Notes: generated by a model not told the origin, from the letters alone. Counted from the stretch's first letter, positions 44,702-54,385 are shown. The stretch: 64,000 bases of DNA from Mycobacterium triplex (GCF_000689255.1 NZ_HG964446.1:449330-513329), one strand, 5' to 3'. Numbers and translations are program-made.

Positions 44702-45808
44702 CTAATCCGCGGCGATGAACTGCTCGAGCTGCGTGCGCGCGATGTCGTCGGGCAACTGCTGCGGCGGGCTCTTCATCAGGTAGGCCGACGCCGGGATGAC
44801 CGGTCCGCCAATGCCGCGGTCCTTGGCGATCTTGGCCGCCCGCACCGCGTCGATGATGACACCGGCCGAGTTCGGTGAGTCCCACACCTCGAGCTTGTAC
44901 TCCAGGTTCAGCGGCACGTCACCGAACGCACGGCCTTCCAGCCGCACGTAGGCCCACTTGCGGTCGTCGAGCCAGCCGACGTGATCGGACGGACCGATGT
45001 GCACGTCCTTGGTCTTGAACTCGCGCTGCAGGTTAGAGGTCACGGCCTGCGTCTTGGAGATCTTCTTGGACTCCAGTCGCTCGCGCTCGAGCATGTTGAG
45101 GAAGTCCATGTTGCCGCCGACGTTGAGCTGCATGGTGCGGTCCAGCTGCACGCCGCGGTCCTCGAACAGCTTGGCCATCACGCGGTGCGTGATCGTCGCG
45201 CCGACCTGGCTCTTGATGTCGTCACCGACGATCGGGACACCGGCGTCGGCGAACTTCTTGGCCCACACCGGGTCCGACGCGATGAACACCGGCAGCGCGT
45301 TGACGAACGCCACACCGGCGTCGATCGCGCACTGCGCGTAGAACTTGTCGGCCTCCTCGGAGCCCACCGGCAGGTAGGACACCAGCACGTCGACCTTGGC
45401 CTCCTTGAGCACCTGGACCACGTCGACGGCCTCGGCGTCAGACACCTCGATGGTGTCGGCGTAGTACTTGCCGATGCCGTCGAGCGTCGGCCCGCGCTGC
45501 ACCGTCACGTTGGTCGGCGGCACGTCGGCGATCTTGATCGTGTTGTTCTCCGACGCGAAGATCGCCTCCGACAGGTCGAAGCCGACCTTCTTGGCGTCCA
45601 CGTCGAAGGCGGCCACGAACTTCACGTCGCGGACGTGGTACTGGCCGAACTTCACGTGCATCAGGCCGGGCACGGTGCTGTTCGGGTCGGCGTCGTAGTA
45701 GTACTGCACGCCCTGAACCAGCGAGGACGCGCAGTTACCGACGCCGACAATGGCGACTCGTACCTCGTCCTGTGCCTCAGGAGCCCGTGAAGGCTTGTGC
45801 TGACTCAT
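44702..45808 (-). CDS. ino1: Myo-inositol-1-phosphate synthase
   Basis: From ATG 45808 ([20 protein letters not shown]) the product has 368 residues, as expected for mycobacterial Ino1 (Rv0046c). The NAD loop is [16 protein letters not shown], and the catalytic region includes [15 protein letters not shown] and [12 protein letters not shown]. It converts glucose 6-phosphate to inositol 1-phosphate, the first step to phosphatidylinositol, PIMs, LAM and mycothiol. It follows padR by 49 bases and is likely co-transcribed with and controlled by it. Confidence 0.97.
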   Translation of the reverse strand: MSQHKPSRAPEAQDEVRVAIVGVGNCASSLVQGVQYYYDADPNSTVPGLMHVKFGQYHVRDVKFVAAFDVDAKKVGFDLSEAIFASENNTIKIADVPPTNVTVQRGPTLDGIGKYYADTIEVSDAEAVDVVQVLKEAKVDVLVSYLPVGSEEADKFYAQCAIDAGVAFVNALPVFIASDPVWAKKFADAGVPIVGDDIKSQVGATITHRVMAKLFEDRGVQLDRTMQLNVGGNMDFLNMLERERLESKKISKTQAVTSNLQREFKTKDVHIGPSDHVGWLDDRKWAYVRLEGRAFGDVPLNLEYKLEVWDSPNSAGVIIDAVRAAKIAKDRGIGGPVIPASAYLMKSPPQQLPDDIARTQLEQFIAAD

Positions 45809-45857
45809 AGGGCGTTCTCCTAACCTCAATTACCTATGTCTCGAATGTCTGGGTGGT

Positions 45858-46400
45858 CTAGGTCTGTTCGGTGAGCCCGGGTGCCGCGCGCTCGGCGGCG
45901 ATGAGCTCGTTGAGCCACTTGACCTCGCGCTCGCTGGACTCAAGCCCGAGTTGGTGCAGCTGACGTGTGTAGCGGTCGAGTGAGCTGCTGGCCCGCGCGA
46001 CGGCTTCACGCAAACCCTCACGGCGTTCCTCGACCTGACGGCGGCGGCCCTCGAGGATCCGCATCCGGGCTTCCGCCGGGGTGCGGTTGAAGAACGCCAG
46101 GTGTACTCCGAAACCGTCGTCGGTGTAGTTGTGCGGACCGGTGTCGGCCACCAACTCACCGAAACGCTGACGGCCCTTATCGGTCAGCTCGTAGACCCGC
46201 CGGGCCCGCCGGACTGGAGTACCGGCCGGCGCGGCATTCTCGGCAATCAACCCATCCGCCTGCATGCGCCGCAGCGCCGGATAGAGCGAGCCGTACGAAA
46301 ACGCGCGGAACGCACCGAGTAAGCCGGTGAGCCGCTTGCGCAGCTCATAGCCATGCATCGGCGATTCGATCAGGAGCCCAAGGATGGCAAGCTCCAGCAT
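45858..46400 (-). CDS. PadR-family regulator (Rv0047c ortholog)
   Basis: The 180-residue product starts at ATG 46400, after AAAGGAGGTGACTCG. The PadR winged helix is at 1-85 (MLELAILGLLIESPMHGYEL, SLYPALRRMQADGLI, ARRVYELTDKGRQRF), and the C-terminal helices make the dimer arm (RMRILEGRRRQVEERREGL). It matches Rv0047c and leads an operon with ino1, so it is a good candidate regulator of inositol synthesis. The effector is unknown. Confidence 0.92.
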   Translation of the reverse strand: MLELAILGLLIESPMHGYELRKRLTGLLGAFRAFSYGSLYPALRRMQADGLIAENAAPAGTPVRRARRVYELTDKGRQRFGELVADTGPHNYTDDGFGVHLAFFNRTPAEARMRILEGRRRQVEERREGLREAVARASSSLDRYTRQLHQLGLESSEREVKWLNELIAAERAAPGLTEQT

Positions 46401-46640
46401 CGAGTCACCTCCTTTGCATAACTGGTTACGTCCGGCCGACGCGTCGCGTAATAGTATCGCCTCGATATATTTGCCACAACACTACCTGGTGTTGGCATTG
46501 AGTTGACGGGCCAGATACGGGCCGGTCCCGGTGGCGCCGAGGCTGCCCAGGTTCCGCGGGCTTTCGGTGTGCGCCGACGTTTTTCGGTGTGTGTCCAGGG
46601 AGGCGACGCGCCGAGGGCGACTGTCGTGAACGCACATTTA
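46401..46640. promoter_or_regulatory. padR-ino1 promoter region with two inverted repeats
   Basis: TAAC-TG-GTTA (46419-46428) lies just upstream of the padR ribosome site and CAACAC-TACCTG-GTGTTG (46477-46494) about 80 bases upstream of the ATG. The segment between is AT-rich and includes TACTAT on the minus strand as a possible -10. Both repeats are candidate PadR operators. Confidence 0.5.
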
Positions 46641-46700
46641 ACGCCCGGACCGCACAGTCAATGCCCGGGCTCCACACCCAACGCCCGGACCGCACAGTCA
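46641..46700. repeat. Three 20-bp tandem units
   Basis: ACGCCCGGACCGCACAGTCA occurs exactly at 46641-46660 and 46681-46700, with a diverged copy between them. It is related in base content to the repeat block beyond ino1, so padR-ino1 is bracketed by such repeats. Confidence 0.8.
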
Positions 46701-46714
46701 AGCAGGCGGGAGTC

Positions 46715-47590
46715 TCAGCTGGACGGGTAGTTCACCCGCTTGGGAGTGCCGTCACCGGCGAAATCGATCGAACCGCTGCCGTACTCCCCGGACACGTACA
46801 CCGACAGGGTCAGCGTTCCGGGGGCGGTCGGGTCCTTGGCGGGCTCGATGATCAGGTACGTCGACTTGACCTCGGACGGCTTGATGCCCAGCGTCTCGGG
46901 GGCTCCGCGCAACACGCCGACCGCCGCCTTGACGTCGAACTTGCCCAGGTCGGCCGCGACGGACTTGGCATCGGTCTTGGGGGAGGCGGTCGGGTCGTCC
47001 CAGCCGCCGCGGTAGTCGTAGTCCAGCACCCGGCGGTCGTCGGCGGGGTCCGGGCGATAGAAGCTGGCATAGGTGGGGTAGACGAGCAGTCGATAGCCGA
47101 TGGTGTCGCCGAATTTCTTCCGGGCCTGCTCGAGCAACCCGGTGAGTCCGCCCAACGAATGCAGTTGCTTGGGCGGAGTCAGCACCACGGCCGCGACGCC
47201 GTCCGGCTTGGCGCCCGGGTCGCTGGTGAAGTCCAGCGGTGAGCTGGTGTTGCCGTACAGCCCCCAGCCCAGGCCCATGCCGAACAAAACCGACACCACT
47301 AGGGCGGCGATCGCGATGCCTCGCGCGCGAACCGCCGGCACCGCCGTCGACTTTGCCGCACGCAGCCGCGTCGGGGTGCTGCCCTGCAGATCCGACACCA
47401 GTAGCTTGAGGTCGCCCAGCGTCACCGCATTGGTGGCCTTGCTGACGCGCTCGCGGTGTTCCTCGCCGGACAGCTCGCCGTCGGCGAACGCGTTGTCCAG
47501 CACCGCACAGGTCTCTTGCCGGTCGGTGTCCTTGGCGCGCGTCGCGGTGGTCACTCCGCCGCCGAGTGGTGCGCCCAGCCATTTCGCCAT
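46715..47590 (-). CDS. DUF1707 membrane protein (Rv0048c ortholog)
   Basis: From ATG 47590 (MAKWLGAPLGGG) the product has 291 residues. The DUF1707 domain is at about 17-75 (AKDTDRQETCAVLDNAFADG, LSGEEHRERVSKATNAVTLG). One transmembrane helix follows (GIAIAALVVSVLFGMGLGWG, about 91-110), then an extracytoplasmic domain with no known fold that I recognise. It matches Rv0048c. Function unknown. Confidence 0.88.
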   Translation of the reverse strand: MAKWLGAPLGGGVTTATRAKDTDRQETCAVLDNAFADGELSGEEHRERVSKATNAVTLGDLKLLVSDLQGSTPTRLRAAKSTAVPAVRARGIAIAALVVSVLFGMGLGWGLYGNTSSPLDFTSDPGAKPDGVAAVVLTPPKQLHSLGGLTGLLEQARKKFGDTIGYRLLVYPTYASFYRPDPADDRRVLDYDYRGGWDDPTASPKTDAKSVAADLGKFDVKAAVGVLRGAPETLGIKPSEVKSTYLIIEPAKDPTAPGTLTLSVYVSGEYGSGSIDFAGDGTPKRVNYPSS

Positions 47591-47677
47591 GGGGATGATC
47601 GTAGAAGTCACCCGTTGTTACCGCGGCGCAGCGGTGCCGACAGCCTCGGTTGCGTATCGGCGGTGCCGAGGGAGACG

Positions 47678-47691
47678 TACTCTGGTCAACG
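47678..47691 (+). promoter_or_regulatory. -10 box for a predicted leaderless start of the Rv0049 ortholog
   Basis: TACTCT (47678-47683) ends seven bases before GTG 47691, in TANNNT form, and no ribosome site lies between. Confidence 0.45.
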
Positions 47692-48116
47692 TGCGACTGC
47701 AGCGACAAGTGGTGGATTACGCGCTTCGGCGTCGCTCGCTGCTGGCCGAGGTCTACTCGGGCCGCACGGGCGTGACCGAGGTCTGCGATGCGAACCCCTA
47801 TTTGCTGCGCGCCGCAAAATTTCACGGCAAAACCAGCCAGGTGATGTGCCCGATCTGCCGAAAGGAACCGCTCACGCTCGTGTCGTGGGTGTTCGGCGAT
47901 CACCTGGGCGCGGTATCGGGTTCGGCCCGCACCGCAGAAGAGCTGGTCCTGCTGGCGATGAAGTTCACCGAGTTCTCGGTTCACGTGGTCGAGGTCTGCC
48001 GAACCTGCAGCTGGAATCACCTAGTCAAGTCGTATGTGCTCGGCGCGGAACGCCCACCCAAGGGCACCCGCGGCCCGCGGACTGCACGCAACGGCGCCAG
48101 CGCGGCCATTGAATAA
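47691..48116 (+). CDS. DUF5318 zinc-ribbon protein (Rv0049 ortholog)
   Basis: From GTG 47691 the product has 141 residues (MRLQRQVVDYALRRRSLLAE). Two Cys pairs, MCPICRKE and VCRTCSW, form a zinc-ribbon-like site. It matches Rv0049 in place just before ponA1. It is cytosolic with a basic C-terminus. Its stop overlaps the start of ponA1, so the two are coupled; a role in cell-wall synthesis is possible by linkage only. Confidence 0.88.
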   Translation: MRLQRQVVDYALRRRSLLAEVYSGRTGVTEVCDANPYLLRAAKFHGKTSQVMCPICRKEPLTLVSWVFGDHLGAVSGSARTAEELVLLAMKFTEFSVHVVEVCRTCSWNHLVKSYVLGAERPPKGTRGPRTARNGASAAIE

Positions 48117-50685
48117 CGAAGGGCGCCACGATCAGTCGCCCGATGACCCGAGCAGGTCCGCGACTGAACGTATGAGCAAGGAACCCAACGCCGAGCATCC
48201 GGACGACTCCGACCGCCCGGTGCACCGCACCGACGCCGGGACCCGTCGACGTGTTCCTCCCGACGATCGGCAGACGACGATCCTGCCGCCGGTCGTCGAC
48301 GACGCCGCTGCTCGGCGGTCCGACCCCATCGACGAGGTCAGGGCCGCGCTGGGTAGCCCCGGATCCAGGGCCCAGCCACGCGACCCGATCGAGGAGGTGA
48401 AGGCCGCCCTCGACGGGCGGCGGTCGCCAGGCCCGCCGCGGCGCGACCGTCCGCTCTCGGGTCGCCCACCGGAAGGCCCGCCACCTCCGCCGCCTCCGCG
48501 ACGGCCCGGCGACGTCGGTGGTCCCGACGTGCCAAGCCACCGCGCCCCCGGGTCGGGTGTCGACTGGAGCTGGGTCGATCAGATCAACTGGCGGTGGGTG
48601 CGGCGCGCGGCCTACCTGTCCGCGGCGGTCCTGGTGCTGTTACCGATCGTCACCTTCGCGATGGCGTACTTCATCGTCGACATTCCCAAGCCGGGCAACA
48701 TTCGCACCAACCAGGTGTCGACCATCCTGGCCAGCGACGGTTCGGAGATCGCGAAAATCGTTCCACCCGAAGGCAATCGGGTTGACGTCAACATCAGCCA
48801 GGTGCCGGTGCACGTTCGTCAGGCCGTCATCGCCGCCGAAGACCGCAACTTCTATTCGAACCCGGGCTTCGACTTCAGGGGCTTTGTGCGGGCGGTGGAG
48901 AACAACCTGTTCGGCAACGGCGATCTGCAGGGCGGGTCGACGATCACGCAGCAATACGTGAAGAACGCGCTCGTCGGCTCCGCGCAGCACGGGTTCGCCG
49001 GCCTGCTGCGCAAGGCCAAGGAACTCGTCATCGCCACCAAGATGTCGGGGGAGTGGTCCAAAGACGAAGTGCTGCAGGCCTACCTGAACATCATCTACTT
49101 CGGCCGGGGCGCCTACGGGATTTCCGCGGCGTCCAAGGCCTACTTCGACAAACCCGTCGACCAGCTCACCGTTTCCGAGGGAGCGCTGTTGGCGGCGCTG
49201 ATCCGCCGGCCGTCCTCACTCGACCCGGCCGTGGATCCCAAGGGTGGCGAGGCGCGCTGGAACTGGGTCCTCGACGGCATGGTGGAAACCAAGGCGCTAT
49301 CGGCGAGCGATCGTGCGGCACAGCAATTTCCCCAGACCGTCCCGCCCGATCAGGCGCGCGCACAGAACCAGACCACCGGCCCCAGTGGCCTGATCGAGCG
49401 TCAGGTCACCAAAGAGCTGATGGAGCTGTTCAACATCGACGAGCAGACCCTGAACACGCAGGGCCTGCAGGTGACCACGACGATCGACCCGAAGGCTCAG
49501 CAGGCCGCGGAGAAGGCCGTCTCGAAATACCTCGACGGACAAGACCCCGACATGCGCTCGGCCGTCGTGTCCATCGACCCGCACACCGGCGCCATCCGCG
49601 CGTACTACGGCGGCTCGGACGCCAACGGCTTCGATTTCGCTCAGGCCGGGCTGCAGACCGGATCGTCGTTCAAGGTCTTCGCATTGGTGGCCGCCCTGCA
49701 ACAGGGCATCGGCTTGGGCTACCAGGTCGACAGCTCGCCGCTCACGGTCGACGGCATCAAGATCACCAACGTCGACGGCGAAAACTGCGGCACCTGCAAT
49801 ATCGCCGAGGCGCTCAAGATGTCACTGAACACGGCCTACTACCGGCTGATGCTCAAGCTGAAGAACGGACCACAGGCCGTCGCCGACGCCGCGTTCGCGG
49901 CGGGCGTCGCCAAGAGCTTCCCCGGTGTTCCACACACCCTGTCCGAGGACGGCAAAGGCGGTCCGCCGAACAACGGAATCGTGTTGGGCCAGTACCAAAC
50001 TCGTCCGATCGACATGGCCTCGGCCTATGCCACCCTGGCCGCCTCCGGTGTGTACCACCCGCCGCACCTGGTGCAAAAGGTGGTCAACGCCGAAGGCCAG
50101 GTGCTCTTCGACGCCGGCAACTCGGACAAGGGCGCCGACCAGCGCATCGACAAGGCGGTCGCCGACAACACCACCGCGGCCATGCAACCGATCGCCGCCT
50201 ATTCACGCGGCCACGCCCTGTCGGGTGGCCGGGCGTCGGCGGCCAAGACGGGCACGGTGCAGCTGGGCGACACCCAAGCCAACAAGGACGCGTGGATGGT
50301 CGGCTACACCCCGTCGTTGTCGACGGCGGTCTGGGTGGGAACCGTCCAGGACAATGTTCCGCTGGTAACCGCTTCGGGCGCAGAAGTTTACGGCTCGGGC
50401 CTGCCGTCGGACATCTGGAAGTCGACGATGGACGGTGCGCTGAAGGGCACGCCCAACGAGACCTTCCCCAAGCCGACCGAGATCGGTGGCTACGCGGGGG
50501 TGCCCGCCCCGCCGCCTCCGCCGCCACCCGCGGTGACCGTCATCCAGCCCACGATCGAGGTGGCCCCGGGCATCACCATCCCGGTGGGTCCACCGACGAC
50601 GATCACCGGGGCGCCGCCGCCACCACCGGGACAGGCACCACCGCCCGAACCGGCCCCCCCACCATTCGGGCAACCGCCACCGTGA
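48109..50685 (+). CDS. ponA1: PonA1, bifunctional class A penicillin-binding protein
   Basis: I prefer TTG 48109 (LNNEGRHDQSPDD), which aligns with the corrected start of M. tuberculosis PonA1 as I recall it; ATG 48172 is the conservative choice. The product is then 858 residues. A Pro-rich cytosolic N-terminus precedes a membrane helix (about 165-188). The GT51 transglycosylase has AAEDRNFYSNPGFDF and QGGSTITQQYVKN. The transpeptidase has SSFK (about 518), SLN and KTGT (about 712). The tail is Pro-rich. It polymerises and cross-links peptidoglycan at the growing pole. It matches Rv0050. Confidence 0.96.
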   Translation: MNNEGRHDQSPDDPSRSATERMSKEPNAEHPDDSDRPVHRTDAGTRRRVPPDDRQTTILPPVVDDAAARRSDPIDEVRAALGSPGSRAQPRDPIEEVKAALDGRRSPGPPRRDRPLSGRPPEGPPPPPPPRRPGDVGGPDVPSHRAPGSGVDWSWVDQINWRWVRRAAYLSAAVLVLLPIVTFAMAYFIVDIPKPGNIRTNQVSTILASDGSEIAKIVPPEGNRVDVNISQVPVHVRQAVIAAEDRNFYSNPGFDFRGFVRAVENNLFGNGDLQGGSTITQQYVKNALVGSAQHGFAGLLRKAKELVIATKMSGEWSKDEVLQAYLNIIYFGRGAYGISAASKAYFDKPVDQLTVSEGALLAALIRRPSSLDPAVDPKGGEARWNWVLDGMVETKALSASDRAAQQFPQTVPPDQARAQNQTTGPSGLIERQVTKELMELFNIDEQTLNTQGLQVTTTIDPKAQQAAEKAVSKYLDGQDPDMRSAVVSIDPHTGAIRAYYGGSDANGFDFAQAGLQTGSSFKVFALVAALQQGIGLGYQVDSSPLTVDGIKITNVDGENCGTCNIAEALKMSLNTAYYRLMLKLKNGPQAVADAAFAAGVAKSFPGVPHTLSEDGKGGPPNNGIVLGQYQTRPIDMASAYATLAASGVYHPPHLVQKVVNAEGQVLFDAGNSDKGADQRIDKAVADNTTAAMQPIAAYSRGHALSGGRASAAKTGTVQLGDTQANKDAWMVGYTPSLSTAVWVGTVQDNVPLVTASGAEVYGSGLPSDIWKSTMDGALKGTPNETFPKPTEIGGYAGVPAPPPPPPPAVTVIQPTIEVAPGITIPVGPPTTITGAPPPPPGQAPPPEPAPPPFGQPPP

Positions 50686-52334
50686 GCGGCGCTCGGCAGG
50701 AGAGCGCCACTATTTCCCCGCGCACGCTGGCTGACGATCTGCGTAGCGCGGACAACCGCGATTGCCCCAGCCGCACCGACTATTTGGGCGCTGCGCTGGC
50801 CGATGCCGTCGGCGGACCGGTGGGCCGGCATGCGCTGATCGGGCGGGCCCGGCTGATGACGCCGCTGCGAGTGATGTTCGTGTTCGCGCTGGTGTTTCTG
50901 GCGCTGGGCTGGTCGACGAAGGCGGCGTGCCTGCAGAGCAGCGGCACCGGGACCGGGGACCAGCGCGTCGCCAACTGGGACAATCAGCGCGCCTACTACG
51001 AGTTGTGCTACTCCGATACGGTGCCGCTGTACGGCGCGGAGTTGTTGAATCAGGGCAAGTTCCCGTACAAGTCGAGCTGGATCGAAACCGATTCCAGCGG
51101 CGCCCCGCAGATCCGCTACGACGGCAAGCCCGCAGTGCGTTACATGGAGTATCCGGTGTTGACCGGGGTCTATCAGTACGCGTCGATGGCGCTGGCCAAG
51201 ACCTACACCGCCCTGAGCAAGCTGGCGCCGCTTCCGGTGATAGCGGAGGTGGTGGTGTTCTTCGACGTCGCCGCATTCGGTCTGGCCCTTGCCTGGTTGG
51301 CGACCGTGTGGGCGACGGCGGGTCTGTCCGGCCGCCGCATCTGGGACGCGGCTTTGGTGGCCGCCTCACCGCTGCTGATCTTTCAGATATTCACCAATTT
51401 CGACGCGCTGGCAACGGGATTCGCGATGAGCGGGCTGCTGGCTTGGGCGCGGCGCAAACCGGTGCTGGCCGGTGTGCTGATCGGGTTGGGTGCCGCGGCC
51501 AAGCTGTATCCGCTGCTGTTCCTGGGTCCGATGCTGGTGCTGGCTGTCCGCACGGGCCGTGTTCGGATGCTGGTGCGCACGGCGGTGGCCGCCGTGCTGA
51601 CCTGGACGCTGGTGAATCTTCCTGTGCTGGTGCTATTTCCGCGAGGCTGGTCGGAGTTCTTCCGGCTCAACGCCCGTCGCGGTGACGACATGGACTCGAT
51701 CTACAACGTCGTCAAGTCCTTCACCGGCTGGCCCGGCTTCGATCCGAAGCTGGGTTTCTGGGAGCCGCCCACGGTGCTCAACACCGTGGTCGCGGTTTCG
51801 TTCGTCGCATGTTGTGCGGCAATCACATACATCGCGCTCACCGCTCCGCAGCGGCCACGGGTGGCGCAGCTGCTGTTTTTGGTCATCGCGGCGTTCCTGT
51901 TGACCAACAAGGTGTGGAGCCCGCAGTTCTCGCTGTGGCTGGTGCCGCTTGCCGTGCTGGCGTTGCCGCATCGGCGGGTGCTGCTGGCGTGGATGACGAT
52001 CGATGCGGTGGTGTGGGTGCCGCGGATGTACTACCTGTACGGAAACCCGAATCGTTCACTGCCGGAACAGTTTTTCACCACCACGGTCTTGATACGGGAC
52101 ATCGCCGTTATGGCGTTGTGCGCGTTGGTGATTCGTCAGATCTACCGGCCCGACGAGGATTTGGTGCGCTGGGACGGACGGGTGGACGACCCGGCCGGTG
52201 GGCCGTTCGACCGCGCTCCCGATGCACCGCCGCGCTGGTTGCCGGACTGGCTGCGCCCGGCCCACACGAGACGGGTGCCCGCACCGGCGCCTTCGCTGGA
52301 CACCGAAATGGTTAGCGCTCAAGGACAAACATGA
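50682..52334 (+). CDS. Polytopic GT87-like (DUF2029) membrane protein, Rv0051 ortholog
   Basis: From GTG 50682, overlapping the ponA1 stop (GTGA), the product has 550 residues. It has about 9-10 helices and matches Rv0051 closely from memory (PLRVMFVFALVFLALGWSTK, FDALATGFAMSGLLAWARRK). The fold and YPLLFLGPM region suggest a polyprenyl-phosphate-dependent glycosyltransferase of the GT87 group, such as mannosyl or arabinosyl enzymes. The donor and acceptor are unknown. Its linkage to ponA1 supports a cell-envelope role. Confidence 0.9.
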   Translation: MSGARQESATISPRTLADDLRSADNRDCPSRTDYLGAALADAVGGPVGRHALIGRARLMTPLRVMFVFALVFLALGWSTKAACLQSSGTGTGDQRVANWDNQRAYYELCYSDTVPLYGAELLNQGKFPYKSSWIETDSSGAPQIRYDGKPAVRYMEYPVLTGVYQYASMALAKTYTALSKLAPLPVIAEVVVFFDVAAFGLALAWLATVWATAGLSGRRIWDAALVAASPLLIFQIFTNFDALATGFAMSGLLAWARRKPVLAGVLIGLGAAAKLYPLLFLGPMLVLAVRTGRVRMLVRTAVAAVLTWTLVNLPVLVLFPRGWSEFFRLNARRGDDMDSIYNVVKSFTGWPGFDPKLGFWEPPTVLNTVVAVSFVACCAAITYIALTAPQRPRVAQLLFLVIAAFLLTNKVWSPQFSLWLVPLAVLALPHRRVLLAWMTIDAVVWVPRMYYLYGNPNRSLPEQFFTTTVLIRDIAVMALCALVIRQIYRPDEDLVRWDGRVDDPAGGPFDRAPDAPPRWLPDWLRPAHTRRVPAPAPSLDTEMVSAQGQT

Positions 52335-52972
52335 CTCTAGTCGCAATCCCGTTGTTCCCGCGCTTCACCGCACTCGACGCCGTCGGGCCCTACGAAGTGC
52401 TGCAACGCATTCCGTCGATCGAGGTGACGTTCGTCGGGCACCGTCGCGGCGAGGTGCGCACGGAGAACGGGATGCTGGGCGTCACCTGCGACTCCAGCTT
52501 CGACGAAATCAGCGCGCCCGACGTGGTGGTGGTGCCCGGTGGCATCGGCACCCGCAAACTCCTTCACGACGAATCCATCCGCGACTGGCTGCGGGCGGTG
52601 CACCCAGCCACCACATTCACCACCTCGGTGTGTACGGGCGCACTGCTGCTGGCCGCCGCGGGATTGCTGGACGGTCTCACCGCGACCACGCATTGGCGGG
52701 CAGCGGATCTGCTCAACGAGTTGGGCGCACGCTACGTCGCGGACCGGGTCGTCGAGCACCTACCGCAACGCATCATCACCGCCGCGGGGGTATCGAGCGG
52801 CATCGACATGGCTTTGCGGCTCACCGAGCTGCTCGTGGACCGAGAGGCGGCGCAGGCCGCGCAGCTGATGATCGAATACGACCCGCGGCCGCCGTTCGAC
52901 TCCGGTTCGCTCGCCAAGGCCGACGCGGCGACCAAGGCGCGGGCCGAGGAATACGTGCGACAGCGGCAGTAA
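52331..52972 (+). CDS. DJ-1/PfpI-family protein (Rv0052 ortholog)
   Basis: The 213-residue product starts at ATG 52331, inside the previous stop (ATGA). It has the DJ-1/PfpI fold: E22 in the first helix region (LDAVGPYEVLQ), VVVPGGIGTRK, and the nucleophile C101 in TSVCTGALLLAAAG. Members are glutamine-amidotransferase-like enzymes including isocyanide hydratases and deglycase-like proteins. The specific reaction is not known. Confidence 0.92.
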   Translation: MTLVAIPLFPRFTALDAVGPYEVLQRIPSIEVTFVGHRRGEVRTENGMLGVTCDSSFDEISAPDVVVVPGGIGTRKLLHDESIRDWLRAVHPATTFTTSVCTGALLLAAAGLLDGLTATTHWRAADLLNELGARYVADRVVEHLPQRIITAAGVSSGIDMALRLTELLVDREAAQAAQLMIEYDPRPPFDSGSLAKADAATKARAEEYVRQRQ

Positions 52973-53000
52973 CTGCTTGCCGGCGCGACCTCGGCGATTT

Positions 53001-53029
53001 TTGGAGGCTAGCTGGTCGTCCGGTACCCT
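53001..53029 (+). promoter_or_regulatory. Sigma-A-like promoter of the rpsF operon
   Basis: TTGGAG (53001-53006), a 17-bp spacer, and TACCCT (53024-53029) form a plausible promoter about 75 bases upstream of rpsF. GAGG at 53101-53104 is the nearest ribosome site. Confidence 0.5.
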
Positions 53030-53109
53030 GGGGCGGTTGCCGACGCAGGCGACTCTCCTGCCACGGACAGACCGTGGCCGCTTAGACCAGAGGAGGTGGT
53101 GAGGTTTCC

Positions 53110-53400
53110 ATGCGTCCATACGAAATCATGGTCATTCTTGACCCCACACTTGACGAGCGCACCGTTGCTCCGTCCCTGGAGACGTTCCTGAACGTCGTCC
53201 GCAAAGACGGCGGGACCGTCGACAAGGTGGACATCTGGGGCAAGCGCCGGCTGGCCTACGAGATCGCCAAGCACGCCGAAGGCATCTATGTGGTCGTCGA
53301 CCTGAAGGCGGCCCCGGCCACGGTGTCCGAGCTCGACCGTCAGCTCAGCCTCAACGAGTCGGTGTTGCGCACCAAGGTGATGCGCACCGACAAGCACTGA
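53110..53400 (+). CDS. rpsF: 30S ribosomal protein S6
   Basis: The 96-residue product starts at ATG 53110 ([16 protein letters not shown]). It has the S6 fold with [16 protein letters not shown] in the middle. S6 binds S18 on the 30S platform. It leads rpsF-ssb-rpsR-rplI, the same order as Rv0053-Rv0056. Confidence 0.98.
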   Translation: MRPYEIMVILDPTLDERTVAPSLETFLNVVRKDGGTVDKVDIWGKRRLAYEIAKHAEGIYVVVDLKAAPATVSELDRQLSLNESVLRTKVMRTDKH

Positions 53401-53514
53401 GCCGGGTAGCGAGCACACTCCCCGCCGTCGGCGCGCTTGCGTAGGCTCAGCGAGACATGCTCATGACCGTCTACCGTCCCCGGGCGAGAGCCAGGATGGA
53501 TCCAGGAGGACACA

Positions 53515-54036
53515 GTGGCTGGTGACACCACTATCACCGTCGTCGGAAACCTGACTGCCGACCCTGAACTGCGGTTCACGCCGTCGGGTGCTGCCGTCGC
53601 GAATTTCACCGTGGCGTCCACACCCCGGATCTACGACCGCCAAAGTGGGGAATGGAAAGACGGTGAGGCGCTGTTCTTGCGGTGCAACATCTGGCGCGAG
53701 GCGGCGGAGAACGTCGCGGAGAGCCTGACCCGCGGATCGCGGGTGATCGTCACCGGGCGGCTCAAGCAGCGCTCTTTCGAAACCCGCGAAGGGGAGAAGC
53801 GCACCGTCGTCGAGGTTGAGGTCGACGAGATCGGCCCCTCGCTGCGCTACGCCACGGCCAAGGTCAACAAGGCCAGCCGCAGTGGCGGCGGAGGCGGCGG
53901 CTTCGGCAGCGGCGGTGGCGGATCCCGACAGTCAGCGCCCGCCCAGTCGGGCGGCGGCGCGCCGGCGGACGACCCGTGGGGCAGTGCTCCGGCATCGGGC
54001 TCCTTCGCCGGCGGTGACGAAGAACCTCCGTTCTGA
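53515..54036 (+). CDS. ssb: Single-stranded DNA-binding protein
   Basis: The 173-residue product starts at GTG 53515, after AGGAGGACACA. The OB fold covers 1-120 ([40 protein letters not shown]). A Gly-rich linker follows, ending in the acidic tip GGDEEPPF that recruits repair and replication partners. It matches Rv0054. Confidence 0.98.
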   Translation: MAGDTTITVVGNLTADPELRFTPSGAAVANFTVASTPRIYDRQSGEWKDGEALFLRCNIWREAAENVAESLTRGSRVIVTGRLKQRSFETREGEKRTVVEVEVDEIGPSLRYATAKVNKASRSGGGGGGFGSGGGGSRQSAPAQSGGGAPADDPWGSAPASGSFAGGDEEPPF

Positions 54037-54088
54037 CGTCAAACACAAAAGCACACAAGACCAGTAGCAAACGGAAAGAAACGAACAC

Positions 54089-54343
54089 ATGGCAAAGTCC
54101 ACGAAACGGCGCCCGGCGCCCGAAAAGCCGATCAAGACAAGAAAATGCGTCTTCTGCGCCAAGAAGGGCCAGTCGATCGACTACAAAGACACCACCCTGT
54201 TACGCACCTACATCAGCGAGCGCGGCAAGATCCGCGCCCGTCGTGTCACCGGTAACTGCGTGCAGCACCAGCGCGACATCGCGCTTGCGGTGAAGAACGC
54301 CCGCGAGGTGGCTCTGCTGCCCTTCACGTCGTCGGCGCGATAA
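54089..54343 (+). CDS. rpsR: 30S ribosomal protein S18, zinc-ligand form
   Basis: The 84-residue product starts at ATG 54089. It keeps the CxxC of the zinc-binding (C+) type ([17 protein letters not shown]) with a further Cys in [10 protein letters not shown]. Mycobacteria also make a zinc-free S18 under zinc starvation from another locus; this is the main form (Rv0055 position). Confidence 0.97.
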   Translation: MAKSTKRRPAPEKPIKTRKCVFCAKKGQSIDYKDTTLLRTYISERGKIRARRVTGNCVQHQRDIALAVKNAREVALLPFTSSAR

Positions 54344-54385
54344 CCGGCGCGTTTTGTTTACGACCCAACCGAAAGTACGAAAACG

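Noticed and set aside
46503..47242. Plus-strand frames over the padR upstream repeats and Rv0048c ortholog
   Set aside because: Repeat-derived and antisense to a recognised gene.
49053..50680. Upstream extension of the Rv0051 frame through ponA1
   Set aside because: Out-of-frame Arg/Gly-rich reading of ponA1; the true start is GTG 50682.
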